Assembly (NCBI RefSeq): GCF_900108855.1
Contig: NZ_FNXY01000002.1
Span: 858,967-922,966, forward strand
Reading direction: 5' to 3'
DNA: 64,000 bases
DNA from: Dyadobacter koreensis
GTDB lineage: Bacteria; Bacteroidota; Bacteroidia; Cytophagales; Spirosomataceae
Position 1 is the first letter of the stretch, and every line of letters starts with the position of its first letter. A program made the translations under genes and the position numbers. The notes below the pieces were generated by a model, which was not told the origin of the DNA, did no database searches, and saw only the letters and a program-made list of their open reading frames with translations. This document shows, piece by piece, positions 53,022 through 61,486 of the stretch.

Positions 53022-54518
53022 ATGACAGACGAAAAGAAAAAATTAACAACGGCCTCAGGCAAACCCTACACCGAACACGAAAATAGTCAGACCGTTGGCC
53101 CGCGCGGACCGATCTTGTTACAGGATTTCGTTTTACATGAAAAAATGGCCCATTTCAACCGCGAGCGTATACCAGAGCGAGTTGTCCATGCAAAAGGGTC
53201 GGGTGCATACGGCACATTTACCGTCACACATGACATTACACAATATACCAAGGCGAAGGTTTTTAATGAAATTGGGAAACAGACCAAAACTTTCCTTCGA
53301 TTTTCAACAGTTGGCGGTGAAAAGGGATCAGCCGATACAGAACGTGATCCTCGAGGTTTTGCCCTGAAGTTTTATACAGAGGATGGAAACTGGGATCTCG
53401 TTGGAAATAATACGCCTGTATTCTTCATCAAGGACCCGAAAAAATTCAGCGACTTTATTCATACACAAAAACGTGACCCGCGCACGAATACCAAAAGCGC
53501 GACAATGATGTGGGACTTCTGGTCGCTTAATCCCGAAAGTCTGCATCAGATTATGATCCTTTTCAGCGACCGCGGAACGCCATATAGCTATCGCCATATG
53601 CACGGTTTTGGAAGTCATACATTTTCGATGATCAACGCTGAAAACGAACGTGTTTTTGTGAAATTCCATTTTAAAACCCGGCAGAAAATTAAAAACTTCA
53701 CCGATGCGGAGGCTGGAAGAATGAAGGGAATGGATGCTGACTGGGCACAGCGTGATCTGGTTGAGGCGATTGATAACGGAGATTTTCCAAAATGGGATTT
53801 GAAAATTCAGGTGATGACAGAAGAAGAAACCCAAGCGTTCCGCTGGAATCCATTTGATGTGACAAAGATCTGGCCGCAAAGTGAGTTTCCGCTGATCGAT
53901 GTGGGTGTCTTGGAATTAAACGAAATACCGAATAATTTCTTTGCACATGTGGAACAAGCTGCATTCGGTCCTTCACATGTGGTCGATGGTATCGGATACT
54001 CTCCTGATAAAATGCTGCAGGGCCGTTTACTTTCTTATCCGGACGCACAGCGTTACAGGTTAGGTGCTAATTATGAACAACTTACCGTGAATCGTTGCCC
54101 TTATGCGACCAATAATTACCAACGTGACGGAGCGATGCGTTATGATGGAAACGGCGAAGATGCCCCGAATTATTTTCCAAATAGTTTTGATAACATCGAA
54201 GTAGATCAGAGCTATAAGGAACCTTCGGAAAATATGTATTCTCTTGTGGCAGACTGGTATGACCGCAATGGAGAAAATGAAAACGATCATTATACACAGG
54301 CAGGAAATCTTTTTCGTAAAGTGTTTAACGATGAAGAAAGGACCACGCAGGTAAATAATTTTTTGGGATCGTTGAAAAATGTCAGTGGGCCAAAACGCGA
54401 ACAAATCCTGAACCGTCAGCTTTGCCATTTCTTCCGCGCTGACCCTGAATTGGGTGCAAGAATTGCGCAGGGGTTAGGCATTCATATTGACCAAGGCATG
54501 TTCGCTCACAAAGCATAA
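53022..54518 (+). CDS. katA: Haem catalase (KatA-type, small subunit)
   Basis: 498 residues from the ATG at 53022 (MTDEKKKLTT); the longer frame has no catalase homology. Catalytic His56 in PERVVHAKGSGAYG, Asn in LVGNNTPVFF and the haem-ligand Tyr (about 339) in LSYPDAQRYRLG are present, together with NDYQRDGAM-like NNYQRDGAMRYDG. Decomposes hydrogen peroxide in the cytoplasm. Divergent oxyR suggests peroxide induction. Confidence 0.96.
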   Translation: MTDEKKKLTTASGKPYTEHENSQTVGPRGPILLQDFVLHEKMAHFNRERIPERVVHAKGSGAYGTFTVTHDITQYTKAKVFNEIGKQTKTFLRFSTVGGEKGSADTERDPRGFALKFYTEDGNWDLVGNNTPVFFIKDPKKFSDFIHTQKRDPRTNTKSATMMWDFWSLNPESLHQIMILFSDRGTPYSYRHMHGFGSHTFSMINAENERVFVKFHFKTRQKIKNFTDAEAGRMKGMDADWAQRDLVEAIDNGDFPKWDLKIQVMTEEETQAFRWNPFDVTKIWPQSEFPLIDVGVLELNEIPNNFFAHVEQAAFGPSHVVDGIGYSPDKMLQGRLLSYPDAQRYRLGANYEQLTVNRCPYATNNYQRDGAMRYDGNGEDAPNYFPNSFDNIEVDQSYKEPSENMYSLVADWYDRNGENENDHYTQAGNLFRKVFNDEERTTQVNNFLGSLKNVSGPKREQILNRQLCHFFRADPELGARIAQGLGIHIDQGMFAHKA

Positions 54519-54546
54519 GTGGATTAAAGGAATATATTGTACGTTG

Positions 54547-54578
54547 CAAAGCCATGTGAAACTTTTCGCATGGCTTTG
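54547..54578 (+). terminator. Hairpin after the catalase gene
   Basis: CAAAGCCATG (54547-54556) and CATGGCTTTG (54569-54578) form a perfect 10-bp stem. The T-rich tract after it is short (TTGTGCTGTT), so strength is uncertain. Confidence 0.55.
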
Positions 54579-54691
54579 TTGTGCTGTTAAAATATGATTA
54601 AATTTTATTGGTAAAGTGCTGTAATTTAAACAAATTCGTAACTTACCCTGGTAATTTTTAAAAACAGTATCACACTTAAACAGGTATCAAG

Positions 54692-54991
54692 ATGAAAAAA
54701 TTGGCAGGAATTATAATGCTGATGTTTTTGGTAATGACAGGAACAGCTTACGCTCAAACCGCAACACCGGCGACAAAGGCTGCTTCAACAAAAAAGAAAG
54801 CTGACCAGGAAGTAAAAGCTGCAAAAAGTGACGCGAAAGCAGATGCCCAGTCTACCGGCGCGAAATTGAAAAAAGACGGAACGCCTGATAAGCGTTATGC
54901 GGAAAATAAAAACCTGAAAAAAGACGGTACTCCGGATAAGAGATTTAAATCTAACAAAAAGGATTCTTTGAAAGCAGGTAAAAAACCCTGA
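54692..54991 (+). CDS. Small exported lysine-rich repeat protein
   Basis: 99 residues with a signal peptide (cleavage near AYA-QT) and a highly basic mature part (AKSDAKADAQ). LKKDGTPDKRY occurs at about 58-68 and LKKDGTPDKRF at about 75-85, a repeat common to small exported Bacteroidota proteins of unknown role. Followed by a strong terminator, so single-gene unit. Confidence 0.7.
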   Translation: MKKLAGIIMLMFLVMTGTAYAQTATPATKAASTKKKADQEVKAAKSDAKADAQSTGAKLKKDGTPDKRYAENKNLKKDGTPDKRFKSNKKDSLKAGKKP

Positions 54992-55017
54992 TCCAAGCAA
55001 ATGGAATTTTAATTACC

Positions 55018-55045
55018 GGGCTGCAATTTTGCAGCCCTTTTTTTT
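55018..55045 (+). terminator. Intrinsic terminator
   Basis: GGGCTGC (55018-55024) and GCAGCCC (55031-55037) followed by eight T. Confidence 0.9.
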
Positions 55046-55075
55046 ACGCTGTACAAATCGGTACATTTTCTTCAT

Positions 55076-55107
55076 AAAATTTAGGGTAAGCGTCTGTGTG
55101 GTTGTCA
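55076..55107 (+). promoter_or_regulatory. Candidate ECF promoter of the third sigma system
   Basis: AAAATTTAGGGTAA (55076-55089), ten bases, GGTTGTCA (55100-55107). The identical two boxes with identical spacing lie at 58649-58680 before the paralogous repeat-protein gene. It is 54 bases upstream of the sigma ATG, suggesting autoregulation. Confidence 0.65.
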
Positions 55108-55161
55108 TGGATATGAACAATCGGAATCTCGCATTTTTTGATTCGTAATTACTTCATTGTA

Positions 55162-55731
55162 ATGAATATAACCGAAGAAGATACTTACCTGCTGAGCCAG
55201 GAAACAGAAGAGGAGTTTGAAAAAGTATTTAAAGCAAATTTTAAGAATCTGTTTTCATATGCTAAAACCATTATACACGACGACGTGATGGCTGAGGAAA
55301 TGGTGCAAAATGTTTTTTGTCGTTTATGGGAAAAACGTGAGCATATACAGATACGCGAATCAGTTGGAGGTTATTTATATCGGTCTGTTTATCACGAAAG
55401 TCTGAATTATTTGAAACATGTCAAAGTCCGCGACGCTTATCAGGCTTACATGATTAACCAGCTGGCGGACTCCAATAATGCGGTTTATGAGATCGAGTTG
55501 GGAGAGTTGGAAGAGAGGCTGGGACTGGCTTTACTTGAAATGCCTGAGAAATGCCGGACCATATTTCAGATGAGCCGGTTTGAGGAATTGAAATATCAGG
55601 AGATTGCTGATAAGCTTGAAATTCCTGTTAAGACAGTGGAAAATCAAATGGGCAAGGCTTTGAAACTATTACGGTTGAAACTAGTGGATTTTCTGCCTGT
55701 TGCTTTGATATTATTTCTAATAGAATTATAA
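55162..55731 (+). CDS. ECF RNA polymerase sigma factor (third system)
   Basis: 189 residues from the ATG at 55162; the longer frame begins with TTG. Region 2: ANFKNLFSYAKTIIHDDVMAEEMVQNVF split over its helices, FCRLWEKREHI. Region 4: LEMPEKCRTIFQMSRFEELKYQE and IADKLEIPVKTVENQMGKAL. It ends with a hydrophobic tail (DFLPVALILFLIEL), which may tie it to the membrane. fecR follows nine bases later, forming one operon with the STN-repeat gene. Confidence 0.93.
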   Translation: MNITEEDTYLLSQETEEEFEKVFKANFKNLFSYAKTIIHDDVMAEEMVQNVFCRLWEKREHIQIRESVGGYLYRSVYHESLNYLKHVKVRDAYQAYMINQLADSNNAVYEIELGELEERLGLALLEMPEKCRTIFQMSRFEELKYQEIADKLEIPVKTVENQMGKALKLLRLKLVDFLPVALILFLIEL

Positions 55732-55740
55732 AACAAGATC

Positions 55741-56721
55741 ATGCGAAAAGAAACGAATGATATGGATGATCTGCTGGTAAAGTATTTGCTCAACGAAGCA
55801 AACAGACAGGAGCGGAAAACGGTGGAGGTATGGGTTGCTTCGCATGCGGTGAATCGGACTTATTTTGAAAATTTTAAAACGATCTGGGACCGAAGCATAC
55901 ATCTTGCTGCACACTCTGAAGTGGATGAAGACTTGGCCTGGATTCGTTTTAAGGACAGAATGCTGCAGACTGACATTGCGGTAATTCCACTAAAAACTAA
56001 CCCGCTTTTTAAATATCTGCGAATTGCTGCCGCGCTTGTTCTTATGACGGGAGGTAGCTGGTTTACTTACCTGATTGCGGTTAAAAATAATTTCTCAAAG
56101 CAGATTTCAGTGCATTCAGGTAAGAAGACGCTGGTCGATACTTTACCAGATGGGTCAGTCATTACGATGAATAAAAATGCTACGATCCGTTATGCCGAAA
56201 ATTTTACTGCAGGCGGAACCAGGGAAGTCAAGCTCAAAGGAGAGGCATTTTTTCAGGTAACTCCCGACAAGTCGAAACCTTTTTTTATCGAGGCAAACGA
56301 CGTGATCGTTCGCGTGGTCGGGACGTCTTTCAATGTAAAAAGCAGCCTAGAGAAAACAGAGGTAATCGTTGAAACAGGGCTTGTTGAAGTGACGAAAAAG
56401 GAGCAAAGGGTTAAAATTAAACCAATGGAAAAAGTTACTGTTTGGAAAGATGTTCCGGAGCTGACTCCCCAAAGAAATGAAGATCAATTTTATAAATATT
56501 ACAGAACAGACAAACTTGTCTGCGAAGATACACCACTTTGGAAACTCGCCGGGGTTTTGAATGATGCATATCAGCAACGCATCGTCGTCAGTGCCGAACG
56601 GAGAGATCTTCCCATTAACACAACATTCGAAAACAAGTCGCTGGATGAAATTCTGATGATTATCAGTGAAACTTTTAACATAACCGTTGTGCGGAATGAT
56701 GGGCAGATAATTTTAAAATAG
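55741..56721 (+). CDS. FecR-family anti-sigma factor (third system)
   Basis: 326 residues: N-terminal sigma-binding region (LVKYLLNEANRQERKTVEVWV), membrane helix about 93-113, periplasmic FecR domain (VDTLPDGSVITMNKNATIRY, GEAFFQVTPDKSKPF, RVVGTSFNVKSS) and a DUF4974-like end (NTTFENKSLDEILMIISETF). It begins nine bases after the sigma gene and ends 15 bases before the STN-repeat gene, so all three are one transcription unit. Confidence 0.94.
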   Translation: MRKETNDMDDLLVKYLLNEANRQERKTVEVWVASHAVNRTYFENFKTIWDRSIHLAAHSEVDEDLAWIRFKDRMLQTDIAVIPLKTNPLFKYLRIAAALVLMTGGSWFTYLIAVKNNFSKQISVHSGKKTLVDTLPDGSVITMNKNATIRYAENFTAGGTREVKLKGEAFFQVTPDKSKPFFIEANDVIVRVVGTSFNVKSSLEKTEVIVETGLVEVTKKEQRVKIKPMEKVTVWKDVPELTPQRNEDQFYKYYRTDKLVCEDTPLWKLAGVLNDAYQQRIVVSAERRDLPINTTFENKSLDEILMIISETFNITVVRNDGQIILK

Positions 56722-56736
56722 GCTGTATCTTTCGGC

Positions 56737-58563
56737 ATGAATTGGACTTTTACTCGTCTGGGGGCAATAAACCTGGTAGCGATCATTCTTTCGCTTTCTA
56801 TTTCTTGTCGTGCCCAGAAATTGCTTAACAGCACCGTTTCAATCCAGGTAAAACAGAAACCTGTTTCTGAAGTTTTAAAAATAGTCAGTGAACAGAAGAA
56901 TTTTTATTTTTCCTATAATAGTAATATTGTCCCGGGGGATAGTCTGGTAACTTTAAATATGCAAAACAAGACGGTCAGGCAAGTCCTGGATGTTTTATTA
57001 ACAGGAATTTATCAGTATAAAGAAACGGGTGATTATATCATTATTCAAAGACCTCCAAAGGAGAAAAATTATCATCTCACCGGTCGTATATTCGACAACG
57101 AAACGGGCAAAGAAGTGGATTATGCCAGTGTATATTCCAAGCAGCTGCTTGCTTCTGCGCTTTCAGATGATCACGGATCGTTCCGGCTTCGCTTGCGAGA
57201 CCGGAATTTTCCTTTGTCTCTGACGATCAGTAAAGTCGGGTACGCAGATACGACAATTGTTGTCAATTCGGAGCTCGAAAACGACCTTACAATAACTATT
57301 TATCCCAAAGCGATTGATCTGGATCCTGTTTTTGTACGCTATTCAGAAGGCGGAGGAAGTTGGCTGGCGCGTATGTTTGTGTCTTCGAAGTTACGATTGC
57401 AAAGTAGAAATATCAGCCGTTTTTTTGTCTCGCTTCCATATCAGGCTTCGTTTACACCTGGACTGAGCACACACGGAAAAATGAGCTCTCAGGTTAGTAA
57501 TAAAGTTTCGCTGAATATTCTGGGCGGTTATACTGCTGGCGTGAATGGCGTTGAACTTGCCGGCTGGTTTAATATTTCCAAAAAAGATGTCCGTTACGTC
57601 CAGATCGCCGGAATCTTCAATATTGTCTCAGGGCATGTTCATGGGGTCCAAATGGCAGGCTTTCATAATCATGTACTTGATTCGTTAAAAGGTGTCCAGG
57701 TTTCCGGCTTGAGCAATCAGATAAACAAGTCATTATCCGGTGTTCAGATTTCCGGCTGGCTAAGCAGGGTATCCGGGGAAATGCACGGCGCACAAATCTC
57801 GGGTGTTGGAAATATCGCGAGAAGTGAAGCAAATGGCGGTCAGATAAGTGGAATGTTTAATTTAGCAAAGGAAAATATAAGAGGCTTGCAAATTTCCGGC
57901 GGGATAAATTTTGGGAAAAAGAGTGTTTCGGGAGCTCAGATTTCAGGATTGGGAAATTCGGTTAAGGCTGAAATGTATGGGTTGCAGCTGGCCGGACTTT
58001 ATAATTACACTAAAAATCTGAGGGGCGTTCAAGTCGGTGTGATCAACCTTGCGGATACTTCGTCTGGTTACAGCATTGGCCTGATCAATATTATAAAAAA
58101 AGGAAAAGGAGCTTTTGCGATCTATGCTAACGAAGTCTTGCCCTTAAATTTGGCCTGGAAATCCGGTAACAGAAAATTATATAATATTTTTACGGTCGGC
58201 ACCGGTCTGGGAGCCGGTAATAAGGCTTTCACGTTTGGTTTTGGTGTCGGAAAAGAGTTTGTATTCAACAAATCACTTTCATTAAATACCGAGATTATAA
58301 ACCAGAATTTCTATCTCGGACAATGGAAAGATCTTCCAGTTATGTACCGTTTTCAGACCGGTCTCAATATCAAAATAAGTAAGCGGATTTCAGTCTTTGC
58401 TGGTCCATCCTTCAATATCTTCAATTCGCAGCAAACGGAATTCAGGAAAGGTTATCAAACTCTGGCTAACGAGGGTAGTTACCGGTTTAAAATCAATAAT
58501 TCTACGCATGGATGGGTTGGCTGGCAAGTCGGATTATTGTGGAATTATGGCGCTGAGCGCTGA
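56737..58563 (+). CDS. STN plus carboxypeptidase-regulatory domain protein with GVQISG surface repeats
   Basis: 608 residues. Export signal, then an STN domain (about 35-110, VSIQVKQKPVSEVLKIVSEQ), a carboxypeptidase-regulatory domain (about 113-190, GRIFDNETGKEVDYASVYSK) and, at about 268-450, eleven imperfect copies of G-(V/A/L)-Q-(I/V/M)-(S/A)-G-x-x-N spaced about 20-22 residues (HGVQMAGFHN, KGVQVSGLSN, SGVQISGWLS). NCBI names such proteins LA_2272 family surface repeat. The C-terminus (about 450-608) looks like outer-membrane strands. It has no TonB-dependent plug or 22-strand barrel. By its STN domain and operon it is the likely signal input for FecR and the sigma factor. Confidence 0.8.
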   Translation: MNWTFTRLGAINLVAIILSLSISCRAQKLLNSTVSIQVKQKPVSEVLKIVSEQKNFYFSYNSNIVPGDSLVTLNMQNKTVRQVLDVLLTGIYQYKETGDYIIIQRPPKEKNYHLTGRIFDNETGKEVDYASVYSKQLLASALSDDHGSFRLRLRDRNFPLSLTISKVGYADTTIVVNSELENDLTITIYPKAIDLDPVFVRYSEGGGSWLARMFVSSKLRLQSRNISRFFVSLPYQASFTPGLSTHGKMSSQVSNKVSLNILGGYTAGVNGVELAGWFNISKKDVRYVQIAGIFNIVSGHVHGVQMAGFHNHVLDSLKGVQVSGLSNQINKSLSGVQISGWLSRVSGEMHGAQISGVGNIARSEANGGQISGMFNLAKENIRGLQISGGINFGKKSVSGAQISGLGNSVKAEMYGLQLAGLYNYTKNLRGVQVGVINLADTSSGYSIGLINIIKKGKGAFAIYANEVLPLNLAWKSGNRKLYNIFTVGTGLGAGNKAFTFGFGVGKEFVFNKSLSLNTEIINQNFYLGQWKDLPVMYRFQTGLNIKISKRISVFAGPSFNIFNSQQTEFRKGYQTLANEGSYRFKINNSTHGWVGWQVGLLWNYGAER

Positions 58564-58648
58564 TTTATGATCTTTTTCTTCGCAATTTCAAACCTGACTG
58601 AATGTGTTTCTCTGATAATTTCTTAAAAATTTAACAAATTTTTCCTCG

Positions 58649-58680
58649 AAAATTTAGGGTAATCTTCGCTCCGGTTGTCA
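58649..58680 (+). promoter_or_regulatory. Second copy of the ECF promoter motif
   Basis: AAAATTTAGGGTAA (58649-58662), ten bases, GGTTGTCA (58673-58680), identical boxes and spacing to 55076-55107. It lies 94 bases upstream of the paralog ATG at 58775. Confidence 0.65.
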
Positions 58681-58774
58681 ATTTGATACATACGGCAACC
58701 AGGAAAAATTGAAGGCCTGCAATTAATAACTCCGCAGCGGTATGTGTTTAAACTTTCATCTCAATTTAGACACA

Positions 58775-59830
58775 ATGAACAAGTACACAAATATTTTCCC
58801 GGGCATCTTCATGCTCAATTTTTTCTTTTTATGTTTTTCAATTACCGCTTTTGCACAAACTGAGGAGCGCACAAGTGTTGCTCACATTGGCCTGATTTAC
58901 CCGCTGAGCACCAACGGGAAAAATGCAGCGGATTATACGAATATGTTTTCCTTGCATGCAATCGCCGGACTGTCGAAAGCGGAGACGGGTGTCGCTATTT
59001 CCGGAATTTCCCTATTGATAAAGGACAGTGCGAAAGGCGTGCAGATCAGTGGTGTTTCCAATATCATTCTTAATTCTTCACAAGGTGTGCAGATTGCCGG
59101 TATTGCCAACATAACCCGTCACGAATCCAGGGGGATCCAGATCGCAGGATTTATGAATTTTGGTGAGGAAGCTGGTGCGGTTCAGGTAGCCGGATTTGGC
59201 AATGTAACAAGCAAAAGCGTGAAAGGACTTCAATTATCCGGTTTTTTGAATAGAACAGAAGATGTCAATACACAGATTTCCGGTTTTATGAACATCGCGA
59301 AAAATGTAAAAGGAGTTCAGCTGGCGGGTTTGATCAATATTGCCGACAGCAGCGATTATCCTATTGGGCTACTGAATTTTGTGAAAAACGGAGAAAAGTC
59401 GATAAGTCTGACTATTGATGAAACTGCCACCACTATGGCTTCTTTCCGTTCAGGAGGACGCGTTTTGTATGGGATTTTAGGGGTCGGCTATAATCTCAAG
59501 AATGACGATAAATCGCTGTACGGTATCGAGGCCGGATTGGGCGCACATATTACAGTTTCCAACAAATTCCGAATAAATACAGAGGTTGTTACACAAACGT
59601 TATCAGATTTTAAAAGTGGCGATCACTTCAAAAATACGTTACGTATATTGCCAGCGTTTAAGATTTTGCCCCAGCTTGAAATATTCGGCGGGCCAAGCCT
59701 GAACTACGTGGATTATTCCAAAGGGAAAGGCGATGGCCTGATAAGTCACTATCTATGGAAAGAGCGCCGAGGGGAAGATTTTAGAGGATTGTATTTTGGT
59801 TTCAATGCCGGTATGCACTTCATTCTTTGA
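58775..59830 (+). CDS. GVQISG surface-repeat protein, paralog without STN domain
   Basis: 351 residues from the ATG at 58775 (signal peptide ending near AFA-QT); an ATG at 58742 is the alternative. Eight or nine copies of the G-V-Q-(I/L)-(S/A)-G-x-x-N repeat occupy about 72-200 (KGVQISGVSN, QGVQIAGIAN, RGIQIAGFMN), followed by a C-terminal region (about 205-351) very like the end of the preceding protein (GGPSLNYVDY, GFNAGMHFIL). It lacks the STN and carboxypeptidase-regulatory domains. Shares the ECF promoter motif with the sigma gene. Likely surface-exposed target of the system. Confidence 0.78.
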   Translation: MNKYTNIFPGIFMLNFFFLCFSITAFAQTEERTSVAHIGLIYPLSTNGKNAADYTNMFSLHAIAGLSKAETGVAISGISLLIKDSAKGVQISGVSNIILNSSQGVQIAGIANITRHESRGIQIAGFMNFGEEAGAVQVAGFGNVTSKSVKGLQLSGFLNRTEDVNTQISGFMNIAKNVKGVQLAGLINIADSSDYPIGLLNFVKNGEKSISLTIDETATTMASFRSGGRVLYGILGVGYNLKNDDKSLYGIEAGLGAHITVSNKFRINTEVVTQTLSDFKSGDHFKNTLRILPAFKILPQLEIFGGPSLNYVDYSKGKGDGLISHYLWKERRGEDFRGLYFGFNAGMHFIL

Positions 59831-59849
59831 GCCGGTGAAAGTGCAATCG

Positions 59850-60716
59850 ATGGCAATTAGCAGTGATAGCCACGCCGAAAAAACGAATGTCAACAAGCCG
59901 CTGCGGATTTGGGTGTATAAAGCTTTTTCCGAAATTCTTTTTATTTTTTTATCAAAAATAGTCGGATACCGTAAAGACGTAATTTTGCAAAATTTCAGGA
60001 ATTCGTTTCCTGAAATACCAAAGTCAAAGGAAGCGGGATTGGTCAATTCTTATTACCGGCATTTAAGTGACTTGCTGGTAGAATTGTTTTTGCTGAACAA
60101 TTTAAAAACGAAGGAAATCAGTCATTTCGTCAGGTATGAAAATATTCAGCTGCTGACAAGATTGTACCGCTCAGGCAAGGATATTCTTCTGTTAGCTTCG
60201 CACTATGGCAACTGGGAATATCTGTTAACGCTTCCATTGGTTACAGACTATGAAGTCATAGCAGTTTATTCTCCGATTTCAAATGCGGCTATTGATCAAT
60301 GTATGCTCAGGCTAAGATCCAGATTTGGCGTCCGTTTAGTAAAAAAATCGGATTGGTATCGAACGGTGCTAAAAGAAAATTATGGGAAACCCAGGATTTA
60401 TGTGATGATCGCTGATCAACGACCAGTTCCTCCCTATAAAAATCCGGTTCATTTTCTTGGAAAAACGACTTTTGTTCAAGCGGGATGTGAGCGGATTGGT
60501 CAGAAATTAAATTGCGCGATCGTTTATACTGATGTTGAAAAAATGGCAAGACATCGGTATAAATTCAAGTTTAAATTAATGCGTGACAGTGGCACGGAAA
60601 TCAGGTCGGGAGAGATTTTGGAAGCATACTACCGGGAATTAGAAAAGACGATCCTAAGAAATCCTTCCTGCTGGCTTTGGTCGCATAATCGCTGGAAAAA
60701 TCATGAGGCGACTTAA
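59850..60716 (+). CDS. LpxL/HtrB-type lipid A acyltransferase
   Basis: 288 residues from the ATG at 59850; an ATG at 59796 would overlap the previous gene. Features: YRKDVILQNFRNSFPE, the catalytic block LASHYGNWEYL (H-x4-E variant of H-x4-D), MIADQRPVPPYKNPVHFLG, and the C-terminal NPSCWLWSHNRWK. It transfers a secondary acyl chain to lipid A at the inner membrane. It starts 19 bases after the repeat-protein gene and so is probably in the same ECF-controlled transcript, which would link envelope remodelling to the signal. Confidence 0.87.
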   Translation: MAISSDSHAEKTNVNKPLRIWVYKAFSEILFIFLSKIVGYRKDVILQNFRNSFPEIPKSKEAGLVNSYYRHLSDLLVELFLLNNLKTKEISHFVRYENIQLLTRLYRSGKDILLLASHYGNWEYLLTLPLVTDYEVIAVYSPISNAAIDQCMLRLRSRFGVRLVKKSDWYRTVLKENYGKPRIYVMIADQRPVPPYKNPVHFLGKTTFVQAGCERIGQKLNCAIVYTDVEKMARHRYKFKFKLMRDSGTEIRSGEILEAYYRELEKTILRNPSCWLWSHNRWKNHEAT

Positions 60717-60928
60717 AATAGAGAACCAGGGAGTAAATTGTGGTTTCTTTCTACAAAAAGTGTTATGCTTTCTACATTTGTTACAACAATATAATTTTGC
60801 AGATTTTTGTAGATTCTGGCTTTTGAGTTCGTAGAATTGGTTTTGAACCGGAAGGCACTATTTTATTAATAGCCGACTCGTCAAACAATTTTTCACTAAA
60901 ATAAATAAGTATGAACAAATTGGCGAGT

Positions 60929-61420
60929 ATGAAGAAATTTGCGTTTATCGGTATTTGTGTACTGGGTGTTGCATGGGGTTGTAAGGATGATGATGAGGAT
61001 GTAACACCGCCAGTTGAAGTTCTTCCGACATTGAAAGTTACTACAACACTCTCAGGAGCAAATGAAAGACCCGCAAACGATTTGACTGCAACCGGCGCTG
61101 TGGATGGAACATTAGATCAGGAAACAAACATTTTGAAATTGAACATTACTTACAGCGATTCGGCGGCTACGGATTCAACAAGCAGTGATTCGACTGCTGC
61201 GTTTATCCCGACCGCATGGCATATCCATAAGGGAGCAGTTGACACGACAGGCGCAGTTGTGATTGATTTGGGAACAACATTTACGTCTCCATTTGCCTTT
61301 ACGGATACTTTAACGGCTGATCAGGTTGCTGATTTGAAAGCCGGACTTTATTATGTAAATATCCATACGGCCGAATATCCGAATGGTGCGATCAGAGGAC
61401 AATTGTCAGCAAAAGAGTAG
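60929..61420 (+). CDS. CHRD-domain lipoprotein
   Basis: 163 residues from the ATG at 60929 (MKKFAFIGICVL); the upstream ATG at 60911 adds MNKLAS. Lipobox GVAWGC followed by KDDDED, close to the acidic export signal of surface lipoproteins in this phylum. One CHRD domain: TLSGANERPANDLTATGAV and the end LYYVNIHTAEYPNGAIRGQL, as in chordin repeats. Function in bacteria unknown; likely surface-exposed. No sigma-system motif seen upstream. Confidence 0.88.
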   Translation: MKKFAFIGICVLGVAWGCKDDDEDVTPPVEVLPTLKVTTTLSGANERPANDLTATGAVDGTLDQETNILKLNITYSDSAATDSTSSDSTAAFIPTAWHIHKGAVDTTGAVVIDLGTTFTSPFAFTDTLTADQVADLKAGLYYVNIHTAEYPNGAIRGQLSAKE

Positions 61421-61431
61421 TGCCGATACAT

Positions 61432-61473
61432 AAAAAAAGCCCGTTGCTTCTCGAAAGCGACGGGCTTTTTTAT
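61432..61473. terminator. Bidirectional terminator
   Basis: AGCCCGTTGCTT and AAGCGACGGGCT (one G-U pair) flanked by an A-run and a T-run, between the convergent CHRD and alaS genes. Confidence 0.9.
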
Positions 61474-61486
61474 ATATAATTATGAG

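Noticed and set aside
53328..53879. 183-residue minus-strand frame
   Set aside because: Antisense to the catalase gene with no recognisable domain.
54883..54945. CRISPR-like direct repeat
   Set aside because: Two copies only, in frame inside a coding repeat (LKKDGTPDKR); no array elsewhere in the window.
56737..58563. TonB-dependent transporter
   Set aside because: STN and carboxypeptidase-regulatory domains are present but no plug or long barrel follows; the repeats replace it.
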